NCBI GenBank assembly: GCA_016110215.1
Contig: JADWQD010000002.1
Location: 1,736,001 to 1,800,000 of the forward strand
DNA: 64,000 bases
Direction of reading: 5' to 3'
Source of the DNA: Capronia americana
Lineage: Eukaryota; Ascomycota; Eurotiomycetes; Chaetothyriales; Herpotrichiellaceae
Shown: positions 42,587 to 53,390 of the stretch, one piece after another
How the letters are laid out: each line of letters starts with the position of its first letter
Position numbering within the stretch: position 1 is the first letter of the stretch
Program-made: the position numbers and the translations under genes
The notes under the pieces: model-generated
The model's database searches: none
What the model saw: only the letters and a program-made list of their open reading frames with translations
What the model was told of the DNA's origin: nothing

Positions 42587-43330
42587 GCAGGGCGGACTAC
42601 TAGTGTGTGAACAGCCCACAATCGAGAATGATTCGGGGCAGATGCAGGAGACGGACGAACCCGGCGGGGGAATGATTCGAGGAAATCACGTTCATTTGCT
42701 TCCTCTTCATGAACCTCAACCCAATCATTCGACAATCAACCCAGGGGATGGAAACGAGGACGCAAGACTGAAGGCGAAAGGTCGAGAAACACGCAGGGAA
42801 GGAAATGGAAGAAACCACGCTCGCTTGTGATGTGCTGCTAGCACACTTTCCTCTATACCATCTATAGCACGTTCGTTGACATAACGTCCCAGCCAAAGCT
42901 GGCAGAATGAATTGGGAGCAAATCCCTGCTCTCAACGAAATCAGTCTTGTGTCGGTACTTAACGCCGGGTGTTAACTTGCTGCATGATGCATGCAGCAAA
43001 CACGCATCAAAAGAACTCGAGCATGCATATCCTTGTGACGAATCCCGAGAGTGGACGTGGGCCTTAGCTTGAGTTTCACGATCAGTGCGCGAAGCTTGTT
43101 CATGAATATATGGATGTAGAGGAGAGGGTGCAGTGTAACTGCGAGTATTGTGGTTATCAATGTGATAGGTTAACCTGGACTGGGTGTTATACAGTCGACG
43201 AAACGAATATACATCATTATTAGCGCCAATCGCCAACCTTGACTGAGCGGACACAGATGCGAAGGTGCGGATGCCAAAGCCCGGGTCACCCCAATCGCAA
43301 CACCCTTTTGCCTAGGAACGGCGGATCCAG
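42587..43330. other. Convergent intergenic region
   Basis: It holds the 3' ends of the hydrolase and aminotransferase genes. No other feature is seen. Confidence 0.5.
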
Positions 43331-44875
43331 CTACCTGTGCTTGTCCATAAATTTCTCGTGGAACTTCGTCCATCTTCCAACCCAATCGGTGCCAGGTGCA
43401 AGGAACGTTGTCCGCAGATGGAGTGTGTCGGGCTTTTGACCGAACCCAGAGCCTGGTACGACGCAGATGCCAGTCTCTTCGAGAAGACGGAGGCAGTAGA
43501 ATTCGTCCGGAGATCGTTCCGCCGCTTTGGCAGCCTCGACTGCTTTTGGAGGGACGGTAATGGTTGGGAAGAGGTACATGGAACCCTGTGTGGCAATGTT
43601 AGCACGTGCCGGTCAGTGCTCAGCCATGATGGCGGAGTGACGGATGCCTACCTGTGGCTCTCCAACCTCGACACCTTCCATCTGCTTGAATGCTTCGTAT
43701 AATGCAGTCGCCCGCTCTTTCAGACCGTTCTTGACGCCATTGTATTCCTGATCGTAGAGTTCAAAGCTGGGGTCCCCTGGTTTTGGGGGATTCACCACCA
43801 TCTCTAGGAGGCACTGGCCAATGACGGGCGGGCATAGCATGATACTGATGAACTTGTATATATGGGACTGCACTTCGGAGTCAAAGCCGACAAGTTCAAA
43901 GTAGCCTGCACGATGACCGCATTCGCCTACCATACCCTTTGAGACTGAGTTGAGCGAGGCGAGCTCGACAGTGTCGTACTTGCCTGGCTCTTGCTGCTGC
44001 AACCTCCGCAACGCCCCCTTGAAGGAGTGGAACTGGCCGACGAAGACGTTTGTTTGGTAAACTTCGTCAGCCATGATGACTAGGTTCTTCTCTGCAGCGA
44101 ACTTGATCGTGTCTTCAACGTCCTTCTCAGGTAACGAGGCGCCGGTTGGGTTGCCAGGATTGATGATGACAATGGCACGCACATCGGTGCCTTCACTGAC
44201 AGCCTTATCATAAGCTTCTCTGATGGTTTCGAGTTCGGTGCTCCAAGACTTAGACTCATCGAGGTAGTATGGGACGCAGCGGGCATTGAGGACAGTCAGC
44301 GTTGCCGTGTAGAGAGGATACTGTGGTATAGGCACGAGCACGCCGGTGTGTGGCGCGGCACATATGACGTGCAGCAGAGTGTTGACACCTGACGAGGCAC
44401 CCGCCGATAGGTAGATGTCGTCCTTGTTTGACGGGAAGCCGTCTCGTCGCTCGATGAAGTTGGCGACGGATTGCCGTATGCCTGGAGCGCCAGCAGACTG
44501 TGAGTATGCTCCTACTGACTGCACCTCTTTCAGCAGCCAACGCGCACGGTCGATCGCATCCTGCTTGTAGCCAAAACTCGACTTCAAAGCCTCCTCATTC
44601 TCGAGCAGTGCGGGATACTCTAGCAGCGCGAGCACCTGACGGAAGAATGTGATGGGCTTCTGGTCGAGTTGCTGTGGATTGCCGATGTTGGCAGAGATGA
44701 CAGTGTCGAAGGGCGGGGGGTTTTCTGGGGGAGTCGGAGGGTCTCCTCGATTCAGTTGTACACGTAACTCCTCTGACTTGATTGCAAGCTCGCCTCGGAC
44801 GGCGTACTTTGCTTCCTTCACATGGGGATTGATGTTGTCAATAGTCAGACTGCGTAGCCGGGACGTCGACGACAT
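43331..44875 (-). CDS. ALT1: Alanine aminotransferase
   Basis: Two exons (44875-43652, 43585-43331) give 492 residues. Class I aminotransferase landmarks are all present: SANIGNPQQLDQKPITFFRQ near the start, GAYSQSAGAPGIRQSVA, IYLSAGASSGV, IIINPGNPTGASL, MADEVYQTNVF, and the PLP-binding Lys313 in SVSKGMVGECGHRAGYFE. The 66-nt intron has a CTAAC branch site and joins GEPQ to GSMYLFPTI. The enzyme converts alanine plus 2-oxoglutarate to pyruvate plus glutamate. No clear mitochondrial presequence is visible, which suggests a cytosolic form, so ALT2 would be an equally valid symbol. Confidence 0.93.
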
Positions 44876-45685
44876 GTTGCGGCGGCCGGAGTAATGACTG
44901 CGAGATGGAGGAGGAAGAGTGGATGCTAGGTAGTGGATATGTCAGTTCCATGGGGTCTCATGATGCCTTGATAATGAAAGTCGTGTGCGCAGAAGCAATT
45001 TTGTTGGTCGAGTCACAAGTGGTGTGCGACAGGTCCGACTGCGGAGATCGCGACTCGCTCTTCTTACCTCGTAACGGTTTTCGGCGTGATAGGTGGCGTG
45101 AAAGGCCGGTGGCATTGGCTGACAGCAGTGCTCTACAGGCAACAGCAAGTTCACTGGACAGGTACTGTGCTCGCAGCAATACAGATAACGTCTTTGACAT
45201 CGATCCTGTTGGCGTGGCCATCTCGGTGGACGGGAAGAGGGATATCCACCGTCACAGTGGTCAGTGGGGCGTGAACAATTCGAACTACTAGCTCACGAAG
45301 GTGAGCCTTATCGTGAGCTCGGAGCAGATAATGCTGGAGATTATGATACAACCAGCCAGATCGACCGCGTCTCCTGTACGAGGTAGCTGTCATGGCGAAG
45401 CTCCTTCGTCTATCTTATCACCAAATGTGGGGGAAATCAAACTTGTGCTGCTGCAGGGGTCTCGAAGCCGAGACAAGATCATTGGTGAGCACCATTTGAC
45501 ATGGATTATTTAATCGAGGCCTCTCATCCAGGTGTTATTAGCTGAAATGAGGAGGACGTGCCGTGTCTAGGAGTATGTATGGTACAAGCGCAATCGGCGC
45601 AGTCTCTTGCAGGTGGCCACAACACCTTGCCCCGTATGCTTCAATTGCCAGCGTGCCATGAAAGATAAAACCCAGAGACTTGCGT
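44876..45685. other. Promoter of the aminotransferase gene and 3' end of RPN7
   Basis: Both neighbours are on the minus strand. No separate gene is supported; a 128-codon plus-strand open frame at 44905-45291 has no signature. Confidence 0.5.
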
Positions 45686-47185
45686 TCAAGCCCGTTCGCT
45701 TCCCCTCAGCCTCACAGCCTGGCCGTACTTTTGCAGCTTCGTGATCAGGGCATCGCCTTGTTTCACCACATCTGCATACTGCTTGTTCTTGTCGTCGGGT
45801 CGAGTTGTCTCAATAGTTCCCTGCACTCGGTCGATCGTACAACTGACCCGACCACCAGCAATGAATTTTGCCAGATCTCTGTCCAAGAAGTCAACGCTGA
45901 CGCCAAACGCATGTGCCATCGTTGCCAGCCCAACCACTCGGTAGGATTGTAGGAGTTGCTGATAGCCTCGCAGTCTCATCTCGCGGACAAACCATGCCCG
46001 ATGCTCGTACAGGTAGCGGTCCTGTGTCAGGAAGTTCTCTTCCACCGCGGCCAAGGCGAGGAAGAACTTTCGATAGTTGCCGGTATAGAGACTGTTCACC
46101 AACTGACCCAGAGACGAAACATCCACGGGGGCCTCGGTCTGCGACTCTACTGCACCCTTCGTCCCGAGCGCGTTCACGTTAACCAACCCGCTAGCACGTT
46201 CTGCGGTTGAAGCAGACACGTCCTTCATCTCTTCATCTCCACCTTCTGCTTTGTCTTCGCTGTCTCCCAGGATCGCTTTGATTTCTGGAGCATCTACGAC
46301 TTTGGCCTTGAAGTCAACACGCTTCAGCGAAAGAGAGCCCGCCAGCACCGCGTAAACGACCAGAGAAGAGTAACTGCAGAGTTCATAGCTGGTGAAGGTG
46401 GAGAGACTGTCGAGGAGCAGCGGCGCAGCGAGGTTGTAGGATCGGACGGTGAGGAGGTGTAGGCCCTTGTAAGCCTTCAATCTATTCCTTCGGTCCCAGT
46501 CTCCACCGCTTTCTACCAGGATGCTCGCTCGGTCAATCTGCTTCTTAGCGAATGCCTTGTCGTTGAAGAATATGCCGATTCGGATGATCGCGAGGACAAT
46601 GTCAATCTTCGTTCCCAACGGGCCGGTCTTGTCAAACACTTTCTCATAGGCGGCAATAGCTTTGTCCTGCAGCATGTTAGATCAATGGTCCTACAATGTG
46701 ACCTTCCTGTTACCAACCTTGTCACCAACACGAGCCCAGAATTCCGCGCGCTTGCTTCGAGCCGCTTGGATCTCTGTTTCTCCTGCCTCCTTCTCAGCCT
46801 CCTCCTCCTCCTTCTGAAATTGCTCCAGCTCCTTTTCATTGTCCGCCTTCAGCTCCTCATAGAGCGATTCGTCCCACGGCAGGATGCCGGAAGGTACAGG
46901 TTTCTTGGGCGGTAATAGGTTGCTTGACACTAGAGATGCTCGTCGAGCAGGAGGCTTCGACGGCTGTTGCAGCGGTTGAGCTGTACTTTCGCCCACGGCA
47001 TTCAGCACGCCTTCAGTGGGATGAGCCAGATGCCGATATAACGGCGCCATTTTATGATCCTTAATTGCATTTTGTAGGTAGTTTAGCGACGTCGGCTGGA
47101 TGGCCTGAGGTGCGTTGGCGAGGGTGAAGATATGTTGGGCTAAGGTTAGGTCGGGGTATTTGGCGAACTGAGGATCTGAGCCCAT
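45686..47185 (-). CDS. RPN7: 26S proteasome regulatory subunit Rpn7
   Basis: Two exons (47185-46718, 46666-45686) give 482 residues. The N-terminus (DPQFAKYPDLTLAQHIFTLA) and the helical repeat part (VFDKTGPLGTKIDIVLAIIR, FFNDKAFAKKQIDRA, WDRRNRLKAYKGLHLLTVR) are those of Rpn7/PSMD6. The C-terminal PCI domain contains VNSLYTGNYRKFFLALAAVE and ends in the winged helix (GGRVSCTIDRVQGTIETTRP). Rpn7 is a structural lid subunit of the 19S particle beside Rpn3 and the deubiquitinase pair. The intron is 51 nt with a GTTGGT donor and a TCTAAC branch site; the splice gives GDKDKAIAAYEK, as expected. An acidic Glu-rich coil and a variable acidic loop interrupt the fold. Confidence 0.93.
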
Positions 47186-47588
47186 GGCTGCAAGCTTGAA
47201 GGTCTAGAGTCGTGGAGATTTTGACGGAGCTCGAAGAGAGACTGGCACAGCTGAGAATTTACTGATGGAGGAGTCTTCAAAACCTCAACTTTTGAGACGC
47301 CGCAACTGAGACGCGCATCAGTCGCCAGCCTAGTATGCGCGAAGAGATATGGTCCGCCGTATTTACTAGGGTGCTCCGCAAAGTGCTCTGAAGCTCTTTT
47401 CAATTCGCGAGCTGATCTCGGTCTTGGATTAATGCAGAGCGTCCGCTGAGCCTCTTTTGTCCCGAAGTAAATGTTGAGTCGTAGCTACTCCGCAGAGATT
47501 TTGTGTATGAAGCTATGAGCCTAGTATGTAGCGACACGCCTCAGATCCGATTGACGAGGCTGTCAATTATGTCGAGACTAGTGTTGGC
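47186..47588. other. Promoter of RPN7
   Basis: The 400 bases upstream of RPN7 contain no gene. Confidence 0.45.
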
Positions 47589-47978
47589 TTAAGCTTCCCC
47601 ACTTTCGGCTTCAGGTTCGAGAGCTGCCTCAATTTGAATTCTCTTCGATCTCTCCCGTACCCAGAACTCCTTACACGGACCGAGGCTGATCTCGTGGACT
47701 GCCACTTCGTCCTCCCGCTCGAACACGAGACATGCAAACTGCGATTGCCCGAAATATGCATGGAAAAGGCTGCCATTGGCAAGATGACGGTGGGAAACCT
47801 GCAATTTTGCCTTCCTGCAGGAGGCGCCTGGTCCCCGGTTTACGAGCCACAACCTTGGATACTGAGTATCTGGTAGCCAAGCGAGGCGGGGTTGAGGTCA
47901 ACCTCGAGGCGGCCCAAATAGCATCAGCCTGGTTGAAGTTGACAATATGAGTAAGAAGGAGTTCTGAGAGTAATCCGG
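47589..47978 (-). CDS. Candidate small gene, 3' exons only
   Basis: Two minus-strand exons join cleanly: about 47978-47863 and 47798-47589 (stop TAA), with a 64-nt GT/AG intron between them. The product includes GLLSELLLTHIVNFNQADAI, then across the splice ATRYSVSHRHLANGSLFHAY, FGQSQFACLVFEREDEVAVH, and an acidic tail EPEAESGEA. Codon use and composition look coding. The 5' part is unresolved: a TAA lies in frame just upstream, so another exon must precede a TTTGAAG acceptor at 47979, or the call is wrong. I do not recognise the protein. It would be divergent from the large ubiquitin gene at 48283. Confidence 0.35.
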
Positions 47979-48282
47979 CTTCAAAGTATGTTTATGGGGC
48001 TTCCCTTGACATCTATTGCTTCTGCCGCACCTTCATTTCTCGTTCCAGGTGTACTTCAGCCTCATGCACTTCACTACACAACTTCACGGCGCTCGCCTTG
48101 TTCCCAGCTGCCTCTCAGACGTGACCAAGGACGCGATGAGCCTTTGTTGATTGCGCCTTTACTCGTCACCATTTTGCTGACTTCCCTCACCCTTCCTCGT
48201 CTTCAATCCTTCCTTCTTGAGTTTCATCCCACAACCACTTCGCTGAAATATCTATGCCACTTGCCTGGCCTCTCTTACCCCA

Positions 48283-51200
48283 ATGGCACCTATAAAGGTC
48301 GCCTTGATCCCGCCAAAGGGTGATAGGCTTGACCTTGTGGTACCGTTCGACAGCAGCAAGCCATTTTCTGACCTTGCCGAAACCGTCATCCAGCGCGCCT
48401 CCAAATATCGGTCTCTGCCTTCCTCTATCCGATACGACTCTTTGAAGCTGTGTCTTGGTTCCGATAACGGTTACTTGATCGAAGCAGACGACATAGTTGG
48501 AGATGTGATCACTACCTCTTCAGATGTGCTTTACCTCATTTTTCATGACGGCCCTCGGAAAGACGCCCAGGTTGACGGAAACGACCTCTCCACAGTGACC
48601 GGCGCACTTCAGATTCGCGTTATCACTCCAAACCTCGCACAACGAACTCCGGAGATTCGTCACATACCTTTGTTGCAGAATGGCCGCTACTACCAACCCT
48701 CCACAACTCTTAGAGAGATCCACCAAGTTGTCGCACAACACCTTCACCTTCCAGCAGATCCAGGGGAAAAACAGGTGCCGTCCGAATGTAACTGCAAGCT
48801 GGCACAGTTACTAGTCAAGAGAGGTCAATGGGACAAACATGCTTGCGTAGGTCACATGAGTGTTGGCCAGCCCTGCTATTTTGGGTCACCTGTTGCCTCG
48901 CCTTCTGCGCGTTGTGCCCGATGCTCCAAGCCCCTGATCTCCCACGCCAGCATAATGAACAGCGGGAGTTGCCAAAGATACATACTCCGACGTACCGATC
49001 TGCCCTGTGGACATGTCATTCATTCTCAATGTCTTGATGCCTACCAAGAGTACGATTGCCCTTCCAGATGTTACGAAATCGGAACCACCAACTCATCAGC
49101 CTCCGAACGTGTTTTGGTGGTGTCTGGAAATGGCAATATTGAGAAGCTAGAGGTTTCTTCGAAGAGTCATTCAGCTTTAATGGCGAGGCTTGCTGAGCGT
49201 TTCGGCGAGAACTTCACCGACACCAAGGCTGTGTTCTGTAAAGGTGGCCTTGAGGATGGAGACAGTTACGGTCAGTTTCCTGTGGTTGCTATCTGCTCGT
49301 CTGAGAGGCACCGCACAAATACAGCCCCTCCAACATCGTTCCTTGCCTCATCTCGCGATAAGCTTGACCTTCATACCGTTGAAGGTCCTATCAGCACTCG
49401 AAATTACGACTTGACGCTGAGAGATGCTACACTGACCGACATTGCTGTCAACGGTGTTCTCACCCTCTATGCCGTGGAATGGAAATCTGATGGCGTTGTG
49501 CCAAAGGGAAAGGGGAAGGATGTGATGTTCGCAGCTGCTTCACACTGGAGATTGCCTTCGGTGCAATCAGACCGTGGCATGGCTGCGTTCCTAGGTTCGC
49601 TCCGAGTCTTTTCACATATCATTGGATCTCAAGAGTTCGATGACTATCGTCAGAATGAAGTACTCAGAATCTTGCACGCACTGACTCGCTTTCCGCCAGC
49701 TGTGAGAGCCACCCATATCCTTATGGACGGCAAGACGCTCACACCGAACGAGAGTGCAGCTCTTGTGCAGTGTATTGCCGCGGTGGCGGAAGAGCTCATA
49801 CCTCTGAACATCGTTTCGAATGACATACGGCGCAGCTTGGAGGGCGCTAGGCTTGTCTTTGGGATCATTTTGCACGGTGTCCGCGAACCAGGAAGTCGCC
49901 AAAATGACAAATCAGATACCCAGAGTCCCGCCCTCCCCTATATTTCCGGCTATCATACAGTCGATTTGAGGGATGCCAAGACGATGGAAGCAGTGATTGA
50001 CCCCGTCTTGACAAACCTGGGCCTAGTCAACAGAAGCGTCTTCAATGCCCTGTCTGTCTCTTCGCTGCTCAACGACAGTCCTTTATGCTACCTCAAGGAC
50101 TGCAGTCAGGATGATTCTAGGCGAATCCGGGTGGCCCTGCTTTATGGCGGGATGACACCAGAGGCGCCCTATTACGAGGCCGATCTGTTAGGCGCGGCGC
50201 TTGAGCAGTATGCAACTGTGCAATCCCACTCCCTCGACCCAAAGGGCTTGTCTTCTGACATACCCTTTCTTGCATCTCTCTGTGAGGAGACTAAGCTTGT
50301 GGTGGTCGCGCCGCGGCAGCTGTCCAATGCGAAGGTCCCCAGTTTGACGCTCGATCGACATGGAAACATGGCCGTTTATACCGGAAGAGCTGCGTGTGCC
50401 GCTCCAGGTCAAGATCATGCAGTGTTCCATCCATTGGCCGGTGTTGAAAAGAACGTGGACGTCACGATCATTTCGCAGATGCTCGAGCCCGTTCTCAAGG
50501 CTCGTGAAAAGGATGGAACAAATGTTTTTGATTTGTTCAGTGCCGACTTCCGCCGCAAAGAATCTCTGCCGACTGAACTGATAGTCTTCTGCGTGGACTG
50601 CAGTCACAGTATGGGCGAAACGTCTGGATTTGCAAACGCAAATGACGACAGCGACGATTCGGACTCCGAGGACAATGAAGATGTTCTTCTCGACGATGAG
50701 GATGATTCAGATATCCCGCTGGAAGAGATGAAGGCTTGTTTGCGTGCTCACGAGTCCTACGAAGACATTTTGCACATCATTCACCACTATCCCGGGGAGC
50801 CTCGGGTAGCTGCTGAAGAGATTTTGGAGTTTGTAAGAACCTCGCTCATCCGAGAGCTCCGCCACCTTACCTCCAAGCAACGTCAAGAGTCTCTGTGGGC
50901 CACTCGAGCATATTCTCGCGCCTCAACCACGGAGCGACGTATGAATACATTGCGGAGAGTCTTAACTGGACTGAATCACCAAGAACAAGCTCTGCTGGAC
51001 TTCCTAGTTTTTACGGCCCGGGACCCTTCATTTGTGTCGAACGAATTTTCGTGGTCTTACGGTGATGACTTGCCTTCCAGCCCAGCGTCCTCGGCTTCGC
51101 ACGATACAACAGGCTTGGTAGATTTCTGTGTTGTCCCCCAAGAGTATTTTTGCCCTATCAGCCAGGTTGTCTTCGAGGACCCTGTCAAAACTGTGGATGG

Positions 51201-53390
51201 CTTTACGTTCGACAGAAAGGCGATCGAGAGATGGTACCGCATCCGAAACAGCTCACCTCTGACAGGACTTGCTGTTGAGGACACAACAGTACGGCACCAA
51301 CAATCACTGGCTGATCAGATCAAGACATGGGTCAAGGCTGAGGATGTCATCCAACGTTTGCCATCGTCTCCAAAACGCACTCGGATGAGCTCCCGCCTAT
51401 CGCAAACGATGATCGACTTTATCGCTCCAACCGTTCGTTTTACTCGGGCGATACCAGGGTCCGCAACGCTCATGGACTTACACAAGATTTCCTTTCGAGG
51501 AATGAGGGGCCTTTACACCAGCTTCTCTTTGCACATGGGTGGTGTTCATCTCCCTTGTACTGAAGAGAATATAGGTCAAAAGGGGGTGGTGGGCAATCAG
51601 ACCATTACAATTAGTCCGAACTACGTGTCTGACTGTGACGCCTCAAGAGCTTCAACGGCCAAAGAACAGATGTGTCTCATTCGAGTGTATACGAATGGTC
51701 GTAGAGCCGAAGAGACGTTCAACTACTGGATTCCATTAAACTCCCAGGTCACCTTCGCCTCGGTTCTTTTCCGGCACTGGAGATTTTGCATTCAGAACCG
51801 CGGCCAGTGTGCTTGCGAGTATGACCATTCTCCGTGGACCGATCTGAAAGATGGCGGAGACGGGACTGCCATTGGGTCGAAAAACGAGCCCTGGTTTTCG
51901 TTATCCAGAAGTATTCGAGGCCTTTCCCGCGGCATAGTTAGAGAGCATGAAGCTCTTTATCCACGTTTGCGTGAGCTTGGCTCGCGGTCTCGCATCTCAG
52001 GGCAGGCTGCGAGCGACCCGGGTCAGTATGACCGCTGTCGGGTATTGAAGGTTGAACTGGTTGGATATGAGAGCGCAGACGACAGGAAGCGAAGAGACAG
52101 ACGCCAAGCGAAAATATTGACGAGAATGGCTGTGACCAAGCAAGTTTTCTCGCAATTCATCAATCGTCTCATCGCCTACAACTTCCCTACCAATGTTGGC
52201 TTGATAACTTTCGGGACCCAAGCACGGATCTCGCAGAAATTGACCGACGTGGTCGAGAACTTTCGGCAAGCCGTCGACAAAATGAAGGAAGACGGCGATA
52301 CGGCATTGTGGGATGCACTCGCGCTGGCGGCGGATCATCTGGTTGACACGAGCGGTCCGCGCCCCCATATCCAGAAGAGAATAGTCTGCCTGTCTGATGG
52401 GGTAGATACGAGCTCACTCAGAGGGGTCGACGACGTTTGTCGAACATTACTCCAGCATAACATTGTCGTTGATTCTGTCTGCATCGGAAATCAAGACAAT
52501 CGCGCATTGAGGACAATTTCGTACCTCACTGGTGGATACAAATTCGCGCCAACTTCAATCGAGGAAGCATCTGCATTGTGCGAACTCGAACCGGTGCTAT
52601 CGATACATGAGCGACCACTGATATCTCGATATGGTTCTGGCCTCAACTTTGCGGCCGTCCAGTCCAGCTCAATGGCCAAGGTAGATCCGGTCACGAGGGA
52701 TGAATACCCTGCTCGAAAGGCTCATGAAAACCTCAACGACGCGTTCATCCGGATTGGCCAATTTGAACGAACTAGGGCGTCGAGTCCGTCCGAGCAGCCG
52801 AATGTTTCAACGTCGTTGCTCCGTACTAGGAGGCTGCTGCAGGAGATTCGTGATGTTGCTAGTCACCATCACCCCTCATATGATGTCTATGTTTCCGAGA
52901 CCAACATGGGCTTCTGGAAGGTCGTTCTCCAAGGTCCTGCCGGGTCGGCTTACGCAAGCGGAGCATTCGTCCTGTACTTGGATATGAACGAGGACTATCC
53001 CCGCAAAGCACCACATGGAAGATTCGTCACTCCGATCTTTCACCCTAACGTCAACAGACATGGGAGAATCTGGTAAGTTATCCATCCGGTACTCTCCTTG
53101 TCTAGCATATCAAGTTTGTATCACTGGACATATTCAAACTAACATCCTCTTCTCTTAGTCACTCTATCTTCGACCGAAACTGGACCGTGGATACCACGAA
53201 CAAGCAGATCCTTGACACAATTTTCGGCCTCCTTCTTGTCCCGGAATTCAGCGACCCAATCAATACCGTTGTGACACTCAACTACTACTGGGATGAGGTG
53301 GCTTTCAAGGACGAAGTAGAGAAACACATTCAGAAGCACGCCAACCTATCGAGACTTCAGTTGGGCAATTCGATCATGATGTTAGGTTAG
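48283..53390 (+). CDS. Giant Ubl/RING-like/vWA/U-box/E2 (UBC) fusion protein
   Basis: Two exons (48283-53072, 53159-53390) give 1673 residues. In order: a beta-grasp-like segment (about 1-92) and perhaps a second (about 107-155). A RING-like cluster at about 211-263 reads CARC...CGHVIHSQC...CPSRC, the last pair spaced C-x3-C. Then the first half of a vWA domain (ELIVFCVDCSHSM, about 765-777), a Asp/Glu tract (about 787-815), a U-box (YFCPISQVVFEDPVKTVDGF, about 952-1020), the rest of the vWA (about 1276-1435) with its MIDAS Thr in GDTALWDAL and Asp in CLSDGVDT. Last comes an E2 domain (about 1510-1660) with HPN and, after splicing, GRICHSIFDRNWT carrying the active-site Cys. All key residues are intact. 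Combined ubiquitin conjugation and ligation in one chain is inferred. Confidence 0.85.

Noticed and set aside
1..53390. Functional cluster of PRE9, RPN7 and the E2/U-box gene
   Set aside because: The genes lie far apart with unrelated genes between them, and fungal proteasome genes are normally dispersed, so coincidence is the simplest reading.
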